Shown: one piece after another, positions 26,413 to 34,205 of the stretch
Numbering within the stretch: position 1 is the first letter of the stretch
Layout: the number at the start of each line of letters is the position of its first letter
From: Natronincola ferrireducens
GTDB taxonomy: Bacteria > Bacillota > Clostridia > Peptostreptococcales > Natronincolaceae
Assembly: GCF_900100845.1 (NCBI RefSeq)
Contig: NZ_FNFP01000003.1
Coordinates: 186,001 to 250,000, forward strand
DNA length: 64,000 nt
Direction of reading: 5' to 3'
Made by a program: the position numbers and the translations under genes
The notes under the pieces: generated by a model
Seen by the model: the letters and a program-made list of their open reading frames with translations, nothing else
What the model was told of the DNA's origin: nothing
Databases searched by the model: none

Positions 26413-27849
26413 ATGAATATGAAAAATACTTTTATGACTTTAGGAATTGATAGAAAACTAGTAGGTATTTTAAATGAAAATGGCATAGTAGAGCCTACCT
26501 CTATTCAGCTCCAGACCATACCACTGCTGCTAGAGGGTAGAGATGTCATTGCCCAAGCTCAAACAGGCACAGGTAAAACCTTAGCCTTTGTCCTTCCTAT
26601 CATGGAAAGGATAGATACGACAAAAGACTTTGTACAGGCTCTAATTATCACCCCTACCCGAGAATTAGCCCTTCAAATTACCCAAGAAGCTAAAAAACTA
26701 GCTCCTGCCAAGGATATGAATATCCTAGCGGCCTATGGGGGACAGGATGTAGAGAAACAAATTCATAAGCTAAAGGGTGATATTCATATGGTCATCGGTA
26801 CACCGGGACGATTGTTAGATCATCTCAGAAGAGGGACCATTGATTTTCGTCAGTTAAAAATATTGGTGCTGGATGAAGCTGATCAAATGCTACATATGGG
26901 ATTTTTGCAGGAGGTTAAGGAAATTATAGAGCAAACATCCAAAGAAAGACAAACTATGTGCTTTTCTGCCACTATACCAGAGGAGATCCAATCTATAGCT
27001 GCTAAGCATATGAAAAAGCCTGCCCGTATAAGAGTTCATAGCAAAAACATAACGTTAGATGAAATAAAACAGATTGTCATTGAAACCACCGATAGAGGTA
27101 AGCAGGAGGCATTATTGCAAGCTATCAATGAGTATAATCCATTTATAGCAATGATTTTTTGTCGGACTAAACGTCGTGCAAAAGCTCTAAACGAGGCATT
27201 ACAAAGTGGTGGGTACAACTCCGATGAATTACATGGTGACTTGAGTCAAGCTAAGCGGGAGAGGGTTATTAAGGCATTGAGGGAGGCAAAAATACAATTT
27301 CTAGTAGCAACAGATGTGGCAGCCCGTGGTCTAGATATAGAAGGCATCACCCATGTATTTAATTATGATATCCCTCAGGACAGTGAAAGCTATATCCACA
27401 GGATAGGACGAACGGGAAGGGCTGGAGAGACAGGAATGGCCGTTACTTTTGCTACTCCCAAGGACCAAAACGCCTTAAATATTATTGAAAAACAAATCAA
27501 AATGAAACTCCCTAGACAAAAGACTTTAAAGGAAAGAATTCTTCAGGATGAGACCCTAGGAGATACTTCTAAAAAGCCTTCTAGAAGAGGTAGAGATGAA
27601 TTTAAAGGCAACAGAAAAGGCAAAGAATCTACTTTTAAAAACCACAAGGATACAAGGAAGTCAGCAACGAAAGAGTCTGATTTTAAAAAGGATAAAGATA
27701 CAAGGAAATCAGCAGACAAGAACAGCAAAAGAGATGGAGGATATAAGTCTTCCAAAGAAAAGCATACAAGTAGGGATGGAAAAAATAGGAGTTTTAGTAA
27801 GAAGGATTCCCCTGGAAAATTCAGCAACAAAAACAATCGTAAAAGATAG
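26413..27849 (+). CDS. DEAD-box ATP-dependent RNA helicase (CshA/DeaD type)
   Basis: This 478-residue protein contains all the helicase motifs: Q motif (VEPTSIQLQTIP), AQTGTGKT, PTRELALQ, GTPGRLLDH, DEAD (VLDEADQML), SAT (FSATIP), ATDVAARGLDIEG and HRIGRTGRAG. The C-terminal tail (about 380-478) is basic and low-complexity, with a repeated F-K-x-x-K-D-T-R-K-S-A unit, and probably binds RNA. It unwinds RNA in ribosome assembly or mRNA decay, often in the cold. AAAGG precedes the ATG pair (26413, 26419). It is monocistronic. Confidence 0.95.
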   Translation: MNMKNTFMTLGIDRKLVGILNENGIVEPTSIQLQTIPLLLEGRDVIAQAQTGTGKTLAFVLPIMERIDTTKDFVQALIITPTRELALQITQEAKKLAPAKDMNILAAYGGQDVEKQIHKLKGDIHMVIGTPGRLLDHLRRGTIDFRQLKILVLDEADQMLHMGFLQEVKEIIEQTSKERQTMCFSATIPEEIQSIAAKHMKKPARIRVHSKNITLDEIKQIVIETTDRGKQEALLQAINEYNPFIAMIFCRTKRRAKALNEALQSGGYNSDELHGDLSQAKRERVIKALREAKIQFLVATDVAARGLDIEGITHVFNYDIPQDSESYIHRIGRTGRAGETGMAVTFATPKDQNALNIIEKQIKMKLPRQKTLKERILQDETLGDTSKKPSRRGRDEFKGNRKGKESTFKNHKDTRKSATKESDFKKDKDTRKSADKNSKRDGGYKSSKEKHTSRDGKNRSFSKKDSPGKFSNKNNRKR

Positions 27850-27914
27850 ATATAAAGTAGATGCCCGAAATCTTTGATTTCGTGGCAGTCACTTATACAG
27901 AGTGCAAATAAAAA

Positions 27915-27995
27915 GGACTGTCTCAAAATAGAAAGTAATTTTCTAGGGGAGACGGCCCTTTTATGTTTGAATAAAAAAGGGGTTCAAATGAATCC
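27915..27995 (+). repeat. direct repeat copy A (terminator-like, two hairpins)
   Basis: GGACTGTCTCAAAATAGAAA and GAGACGGCCCTTTTAT form a hairpin, followed by GGTTCAAATGAATCC. The same order of blocks is found at 29137-29221. It probably ends the helicase transcript. Confidence 0.7.
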
Positions 27996-28134
27996 AATAA
28001 CTATACTATGATTAAAAAATTTAAAATAAGATAGTTCATATTCATTTAAATACAACAAAATCAGTATGTTTCCTGGAATTATATTCTATAAATTATATGC
28101 AATATAGTAAATTAATAATCTTATGTTATTATTA

Positions 28135-28159
28135 GGAACTTTTAGGGGAATAAAACGTC
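28135..28159 (+). promoter_or_regulatory. ECF sigma factor-type promoter
   Basis: GGAACTTTT (-35) and CGTCTAATAAG (-10) are placed so that GGAAC and CGTC are 16 bases apart, the pattern of envelope-stress ECF promoters. The next intact gene is the PIG-L deacetylase at 28342. The bases between read like a broken membrane-protein start. There is no ECF sigma gene in the window. Confidence 0.55.
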
Positions 28160-28341
28160 TAATAAGTATATACGAGAAGATTTAAGTTAAGAAAAAACTA
28201 TTAGTATATTTTTTTTACTTAGTTTAAGTGTAATTATGTTTATAGGACCTTCTTTAAACAATGAAAATCATGGGATTGGGGAAAATTCTATAGATTAATT
28301 ATCAATATTAATTTAAAACATATTTTGGAAGGATTGTTTAG

Positions 28342-29136
28342 ATGAAAGAAAAGATTTTTAAAGCAATTATACTTGTAAGTATAGTCTTAATATTGGGCTC
28401 TGCAGCTTTATCAAATATAAAAGCCTCTGCTAATCAAAATTCAAACGATTCAATTTTTCAATCTAATGTAGTTTTTTATCCTCAGCACCAAGATGATGAA
28501 GTATTATGGGCAGGGAGTGCAATAGTTGATGCAATAAAACAGCGTGGAGCAGACCATGTTTATGTTGCTCTTATATCTGATGGCATAGGAGTGAATATAT
28601 ATAAAACAGATGAGGGATTTAAAAATTTAACAAAGGAAGAAAAACAACAATTTAGAAATAATGAATTTAAGAAATCCTTAAAAGCTTTAGGTGTTAAGCC
28701 TGAAAATATAATATTTTTAGCAGATAGAGTTATCCATGGAGAAACATACTTTGATGAATTGAAAAAAACAATATTAGATTTTGAAAAAAAGTTTAATGGA
28801 GAGGTTACTCAAATAGGTCACCACTACAAATATGATGATCATGCAATGCATAGAAAAGGTGGAGAAATTCTTAAAGAATTAACAGAAAAAGGACAAGTTA
28901 AACACGCTATGTTTTTTATAAAACCTTGGTACTCTAAAGAAATACCCAATGAAGATAAATTATATTTTACAGCTGATAACAAAAAAGAGCATGATGTGGT
29001 TTTAAATGCATGTATGAGTTATAAGGACATAGATGAATCAAACGGGTTGTATGGAATAGGCTATAAATCTTCTCCTAACTATTTTAAAAATTTACTTAAA
29101 GATGACAAACTTACATCAATATTAACGAACCATTAG
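28342..29136 (+). CDS. secreted PIG-L family deacetylase
   Basis: This 264-residue protein has an N-terminal signal or anchor (residues 1-31), then the PIG-L/LmbE domain with HQDDEVLWAGSA (residues 49-60, in place of HPDDE) and HHYKYDDHAMH as the second zinc-binding block. Family members remove acetyl groups from N-acetylglucosamine-containing compounds; here, outside the membrane, a cell-envelope glycan is the likely target. The Pro-to-Gln change in the motif is mild. GGAAGGA precedes the start. It is bracketed by two copies of an about 80-bp repeat, and a vanY relic follows on the opposite strand. Confidence 0.82.
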   Translation: MKEKIFKAIILVSIVLILGSAALSNIKASANQNSNDSIFQSNVVFYPQHQDDEVLWAGSAIVDAIKQRGADHVYVALISDGIGVNIYKTDEGFKNLTKEEKQQFRNNEFKKSLKALGVKPENIIFLADRVIHGETYFDELKKTILDFEKKFNGEVTQIGHHYKYDDHAMHRKGGEILKELTEKGQVKHAMFFIKPWYSKEIPNEDKLYFTADNKKEHDVVLNACMSYKDIDESNGLYGIGYKSSPNYFKNLLKDDKLTSILTNH

Positions 29137-29221
29137 GGACTGTCTCAAAATAGAAAATAATTTCTAGGGGGAGACGGTCCTTCTATTTTTAGATAAAAAA
29201 GTGAGGGTTCAAAATGAACCC
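29137..29221 (+). repeat. direct repeat copy B, terminator of the PIG-L gene
   Basis: It starts at the base after the PIG-L stop codon. GGACTGTCTC pairs with GAGACGGTCC and is followed by TTCTATTTTT and then GGTTCAAAATGAACC. It is very similar to copy A at 27915-27995. Confidence 0.75.
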
Positions 29222-29249
29222 ACAGATTATTTTACACTACCCTACCTAT

Positions 29250-30083
29250 TTAAAATTCAAAATACTCTTCTAATGTAATTCTGTCATGATATATCTTTTG
29301 TGCAACATCTTTTCCTACGTACCTTATATGCCATGGCTCATAATTATAGCCTGTAATATCAATTTTTTCCTTTTAATATCTTATAATAAACCCAAATTTA
29401 TGAGCATTATCTCTTACCCATTTACCTTCAACAGTGTTTCCAAATTCCTCTGTTAAATCAAACCCAGCACTTTGACTAGATATATCCATTGCTAGTCCTG
29501 TTTGATGTTCGCTTTCGCCTGGCCTAGCACTTAGCTTATTAGCTTCTTCTTCCCCAACTCTATTTGCACGATTATTGAAAAGACGCTCTTGTGTACTATA
29601 GGACCGATATCCAGAAACTGCATATAAATATATTCCTTCTTCTCTAGCTTGATTAAAAAGCTCTTCCAAGGCACTAGCTCCTTCACGCCTCATATACTTT
29701 TTTTCATATTCTCCATCAAATGAAAACTTTACATTAGGAACTACTAAATCAGAAGGCTTGTAATTTGAAGGTAAATATCTTTTCTTATTTACAAGAACTA
29801 AAATATCATCAGTATTCTCAATAAGTTTTTTACTATCGCTTCCACTATTTATATTACCTTCTTCAATAACACTATCTTCTTCATTTTTATCAGAAGGAAT
29901 ATCCTTATCTATGCTATCCTCGGTTTTTTCTGGCATGTCTATAGCTGTAACCCTGTCAATATAGATAGATAGCTTATCTGTTAATACAAAGACAACACAT
30001 ATACTTATAGATAATAGCATTATAGTTAAAAGTAGTCGTTTTTTATTTATTCTTCTCCTAGTTTGTTTACCCTTAGCTGTCAT
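29250..30083 (-). pseudogene. D-Ala-D-Ala carboxypeptidase (VanY/LAS type) gene with an in-frame stop
   Basis: The frame encodes a cytoplasmic head, a membrane anchor (about residues 16-38), an acidic linker and the VanY domain with SGYRSYSTQ and SEHQTGLAMD (zinc ligands H193 and D200). It then stops at a TAA (complement of 29373-29375) after FGFIIRY. The same frame continues for 40 more codons with ITGYNYEPWHIRYVG, which carries the catalytic Glu and third zinc ligand His, up to TAA at 29250-29252. One stop codon therefore removes the active site. Either the gene is dead, or the base call is wrong, or the stop is read through. The start has AAAGGATG upstream. Confidence 0.85.
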
Positions 30084-30148
30084 AATATCTCATCCTTTAG
30101 CATTTATCTAGTGATTAAGTGATGAACATACTATAATTCATGAATAAA

Positions 30149-30178
30149 ATTATAACATATTTGTCGAAATTTGTCGAA
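30149..30178 (-). promoter_or_regulatory. probable promoter of the vanY-type gene
   Basis: On the minus strand TTCGAC and TATAAT are separated by 18 bases. A TTTCGACAAA unit is present twice in tandem here. Confidence 0.4.
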
Positions 30179-30311
30179 AGATAAATGGTAAAAATGAAAA
30201 ATTCAATTCTTTTTTTAATAATATAAGAATACTTTAAATTGTAAAATTTACTCTTTTGTACTGGAAAAAATAATAAGCTTTTAAAGCAAATTTCAAATTT
30301 GGCCATTTGGC

Positions 30312-30373
30312 AAAAAATAAAAGAGAGACTATCTCTTTCAAAGATTTATTAAATCCTTTTGAGACAGTCTCTT
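30312..30373 (-). terminator. terminator of the minus-strand ABC-F gene
   Basis: AGAGACTGTCTCAAAAGGAT and an imperfect complement form a long hairpin, followed on the minus strand by TTTTATTTTTT. The GACTGTCTCAAAA core is shared with the repeats at 27915 and 29137. Confidence 0.75.
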
Positions 30374-30378
30374 TCTCT

Positions 30379-31968
30379 TTAATTATTCAGCGTTTCTAAA
30401 TATTCATCATAGGTCATTTGTTTGTCGATCATACCTGATGGTGTAATGGCAATGATTCTATTGGCTATGGTTTGAATAAATTGATGGTCGTGGGAGGTGA
30501 AGAGAAGATTACTCTTATAGTCCCTTAATCCATTGTTCAATGCAGTAATAGATTCAAGGTCTAGATGGTTAGTAGGTTGATCCAGAAGTAAAACATTTGC
30601 ACTACTTAACATCATCCTTGAAAGCATACATCTTACCCTTTCTCCTCCTGACAAGACCTGAGCTTGTTTTAAGGATTCCTCCCCAGAAAAAAGCATTCGT
30701 CCTAAGAAACCACGCAAATAGCTTTCAGACTTCTCCTCAGAAAACTGTCTAAGCCAATCCACTAGATTTAAGTTTACATCATTAAAATACTCTGAGTTAT
30801 CCTTAGGGAAATAGGCTTTAGTAATAGTAACCCCCCATTTATATTCACCACTGTCTGGCTCCATTTCTCCAGCCAATATTTTAAACAATGTACTATTAAC
30901 AAGCTCATTGTCACCTACAAAGGCAATTTTATCTCCTTTAGAAACTCTAAAGCTGACATTGTTCAATACCTTTTTGCCATCTATGGTTTTTGTTAGATTT
31001 TCTACTGTCAGTATTTCATTTCCTACTTCTCGATTTGGGGTAAAGGCCACATAAGGATATCTTCTAGTAGAGGGTTGAATATCATCTATAGATATTTTCT
31101 CTAGAAGCTTTTTACGGGAGGTAGCTTGCTTAGATTTAGAAGCGTTAGCACTAAATCGGGCAATAAATTCCTGTAATTCCTTAATTTTTTCTTCCTTTTT
31201 TTTATTTTGATCCTTCATCATTTGTAGGGCTAACTGACTAGACTCATACCAAAAATCATAATTTCCAACATACAGCTTTATCTGGCCGTAGTCAACATCA
31301 GTAATATGGGTACAAACCTTATTCAAAAAATGTCTATCGTGGGATACAACAATGACAGTACCATCAAAATTAATTAAAAATTCTTCTAGCCAGTTGATGG
31401 ATTTAATGTCTAAATGGTTAGTGGGCTCATCTAAAATTAAAATTCCTGGTTTACCAAAAAGGGCTTGGGCCAATAACACCTTTACCTTTTCAGACCCTGA
31501 AAGCTCCCTCACCTGCTTATCATGAAGCTCAGTTTTAATTCCTAAGCCCTGAAGAAGAGCCGATGCTTCTGCCTCTGCTTCCCATCCATTCAACTCCGCA
31601 AATTCACCCTCTAATTCTGAAGCCTTAATACCATCTTCATCGGTGAATTCTTCCTTTGAATAAATAGCATCTTTTTCCTTCATAATCTCATAAAGTCTTG
31701 CGTTACCCATAATAACTGCTTCCAACACCTGATTGTTATCATATTGGTAATGATCCTGCTTTAAAACAGACATACGAATATCACGGGGAATGCTGATATC
31801 ACCTGTATTGGGATCTACTTCTCCTGATAATATTTTCAAAAATGTACTTTTACCAGCACCATTAGCACCGATAACACCGTAGCAATTACCTGGAGTGAAT
31901 TTTATATTAACATCTTCAAAAAGTTTTTGTTCACCATATCTTAAGCTTACATTTGTAACTGTAATCAC
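30379..31968 (-). CDS. ABC-F family ATPase, YbiT/YkpA type, with altered second site
   Basis: This 529-residue soluble protein has two ATP-binding domains joined by a charged linker (about 245-300) and no membrane segment. ABC-F proteins act on the ribosome. Site 1 is normal in Walker A (GANGAGKST, residues 34-42) and Walker B (ILDEPTNHLD), with the LSGSEK signature of this subgroup. In site 2 the Walker A reads GDNELVNST (Lys to Asn) and the catalytic Glu after Walker B is Gln (LLLDQPTNHLD). Site 2 should therefore not hydrolyse ATP. I cannot say whether this is shared by close relatives. The gene is monocistronic. Confidence 0.88.
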   Translation of the reverse strand: MITVTNVSLRYGEQKLFEDVNIKFTPGNCYGVIGANGAGKSTFLKILSGEVDPNTGDISIPRDIRMSVLKQDHYQYDNNQVLEAVIMGNARLYEIMKEKDAIYSKEEFTDEDGIKASELEGEFAELNGWEAEAEASALLQGLGIKTELHDKQVRELSGSEKVKVLLAQALFGKPGILILDEPTNHLDIKSINWLEEFLINFDGTVIVVSHDRHFLNKVCTHITDVDYGQIKLYVGNYDFWYESSQLALQMMKDQNKKKEEKIKELQEFIARFSANASKSKQATSRKKLLEKISIDDIQPSTRRYPYVAFTPNREVGNEILTVENLTKTIDGKKVLNNVSFRVSKGDKIAFVGDNELVNSTLFKILAGEMEPDSGEYKWGVTITKAYFPKDNSEYFNDVNLNLVDWLRQFSEEKSESYLRGFLGRMLFSGEESLKQAQVLSGGERVRCMLSRMMLSSANVLLLDQPTNHLDLESITALNNGLRDYKSNLLFTSHDHQFIQTIANRIIAITPSGMIDKQMTYDEYLETLNN

Positions 31969-32262
31969 GTCATTACCTTCCTTTATATATATTTTAACAA
32001 CCTCACCATTATATCATAAATCCACTATAATTTCACTTTTAAAGGTTAAAAGACTAAGATTCTTTTATAAAGGGGAAAAATCTGCTATGATAATAGGTAT
32101 AAACTTAAGAAAAAAGGATGCTAACAATGGAGGAAAGTCTCAATTAATATTTTGATGACCCTATACCATAGATCCCATTAAAAGTTCTATAGGGTTAGTT
32201 GGACTAAAGCCCAGGATAAATAAAGAGGATTATAATAAATCGTTATAGAGAAAGGAAATACT

Positions 32263-34182
32263 ATGAATCTTTTAAGTGCAGAAAACCTATCAAAAAGCTA
32301 TAGTGAAAAACAACTATTGGATAACATAAGTCTTGGAATAAATGAGGGAGATAAAATAGGGGTAATCGGTATTAACGGTACAGGTAAAAGCACCCTATTA
32401 AAAATCATTGCTGGGGTAGAGGAGCCTGATGGTGGAAGGGTGATTAAAGGAAACACTATTAGGGTAGAATATCTTTCTCAAAATCCCTATTTTGATTCTG
32501 AAGCCTCTGTGCTGGAGCAGATTTTTAAAGGTAGCTCACCTGCTATGACCTTAATAAGAGAGTATCAATTGGCGCTGCAAAGTCCCAATACATCCAGTGA
32601 AAAAATTATGAAGCTTACGGAAAAAATGGATGTAATGGATGCCTGGAACTTAGAGAGCGAAGCAAAGACAATTTTAACAAGGCTGGGAATTACAGATTTT
32701 CATGGAAAAATAGGCACCTTATCAGGGGGCCAGAGAAAGAGAATAGCTTTAGCTACTGCTCTAATCAATCCATCTGACCTACTTATTTTAGATGAGCCAA
32801 CCAATCATTTAGATAATGATACCATTGATTGGCTAGAACAATATCTTAACAAAAGAAAAGGAGCCCTCCTAATGATTACCCATGATAGATATTTTTTGGA
32901 TAGGGTGGTCAATGAGATTATTGAGTTGGATCGGGGTAATCTTTATTTATATAAAGGAAATTATAGTAGCTTTTTAGAGGGGAAATTGGAAAGAGAAGAA
33001 ATTGAAACAAGCAGCGAGAAAAAAAGACAGAGTTTGCTAAAAAAAGAGCTGGCCTGGATAAAAAGAGGAGCTAAAGCAAGAACCACAAAACAAAAGGCTA
33101 GAATAGATCGCTTTGAGAAGCTGAGTCAAGAAACTGGACCTGATTTAGAGGAAAAAGTAGAAATATCTGTGGGTTCTACCCGTCTGGGTAAAAAAGTAAT
33201 TGAATTAGAGGATATAAACAAGTCCTTTGATGATAATAAGGTCATAGAGGATTTTAATTACATTGTGTTAAGGGATGATAGAATAGGCATAGTAGGAGCC
33301 AATGGTAGAGGAAAATCCACCCTTCTTAATATTATGGCTGGACAATTAAAGCTAGATAGGGGAAAAATAGAGATTGGTGAAACGGTAAAGATTGGTGTCT
33401 ACTCCCAAGAAACCCAACATATGGAGGATGATTTAAGGGCAATAGAATACATCAAAGAGGGAGGAGAATACCTAACTACAGCAGAAGGATATAAAATAAC
33501 TGCAGCTCAAATGATGGAGAGGTTTTTGTTCACCTCCACCCTTCAGTGGACTCCTATAGGGAAGCTTTCTGGAGGAGAAAAAAGAAGACTGTATCTTCTT
33601 CGGGTTTTGATGGAGTCACCTAATGTTCTTTTTTTAGATGAGCCTACCAACGATTTGGATATACAAACCTTAACAATCTTAGAAGATTATCTAGAGGACT
33701 TTAAAGGAGCAGTGATTGTTGTTTCCCATGATAGATATTTTTTGGATAGAGTGGCAGAAAAGATTTTTGCCTTTGAAGGCAATGGCAAAATAGTAGAATA
33801 TACAGGGAATTATTCGGATTTTAAAGAAAGAAGCATTCATGTCCATGAAGGTCAAGAAATTTCTGATAAATTAGCAAGAAAGGCCTCAGAAAAAGCTAAT
33901 GATACCCCGGATAAGAGGGATATAGGTAAAAGAAAAGAACGAAAATTAAAGTTCTCCTTTAATGAACAGAAGGAGTATGAAGAAATAGATGCTGTAATTG
34001 CTACGCTTGAGGAAAAAATAGAAACAGTAGAAAATCAAATCAGTGAAGCCTCCAGTGACTATGACCTCCTACAGCAGCTATTGGCTGAGAAAGAGATACT
34101 AGAAAAACAATTAGATGAAAAGATGGAAAGATGGATATACCTTAATGATTTAGCAGAGAAAATTGCAAAGCAGAAAGAATAA
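32263..34182 (+). CDS. ABC-F family ATPase, Uup/YfmR type
   Basis: This 639-residue soluble ABC-F protein has two complete ATP sites: GINGTGKST with LSGGQRKRIALA and LILDEPTNHLD, then GANGRGKST with LSGGEKRRLYLLR and LFLDEPTNDLD. The C-terminal coiled coil (about residues 560-639) is typical of the Uup branch, which binds nucleic acid or ribosomes. GAAAGGAA precedes the ATG. It is followed 23 bases later by topB, so the two are probably co-transcribed. Confidence 0.9.
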   Translation: MNLLSAENLSKSYSEKQLLDNISLGINEGDKIGVIGINGTGKSTLLKIIAGVEEPDGGRVIKGNTIRVEYLSQNPYFDSEASVLEQIFKGSSPAMTLIREYQLALQSPNTSSEKIMKLTEKMDVMDAWNLESEAKTILTRLGITDFHGKIGTLSGGQRKRIALATALINPSDLLILDEPTNHLDNDTIDWLEQYLNKRKGALLMITHDRYFLDRVVNEIIELDRGNLYLYKGNYSSFLEGKLEREEIETSSEKKRQSLLKKELAWIKRGAKARTTKQKARIDRFEKLSQETGPDLEEKVEISVGSTRLGKKVIELEDINKSFDDNKVIEDFNYIVLRDDRIGIVGANGRGKSTLLNIMAGQLKLDRGKIEIGETVKIGVYSQETQHMEDDLRAIEYIKEGGEYLTTAEGYKITAAQMMERFLFTSTLQWTPIGKLSGGEKRRLYLLRVLMESPNVLFLDEPTNDLDIQTLTILEDYLEDFKGAVIVVSHDRYFLDRVAEKIFAFEGNGKIVEYTGNYSDFKERSIHVHEGQEISDKLARKASEKANDTPDKRDIGKRKERKLKFSFNEQKEYEEIDAVIATLEEKIETVENQISEASSDYDLLQQLLAEKEILEKQLDEKMERWIYLNDLAEKIAKQKE

Positions 34183-34205
34183 AGGGTTTTGAAGGGATTG
34201 TTTAT

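Noticed and set aside
27590-27849. Repeated basic units at the end of the helicase as a DNA repeat or CRISPR-like array
   Set aside because: They are in-frame low-complexity coding sequence typical of DEAD-box tails; no regular spacer pattern exists.
30115-30306. 63-codon minus-strand frame upstream of the vanY relic
   Set aside because: It is A+T-rich, overlaps the likely promoter and has no ribosome-binding site.
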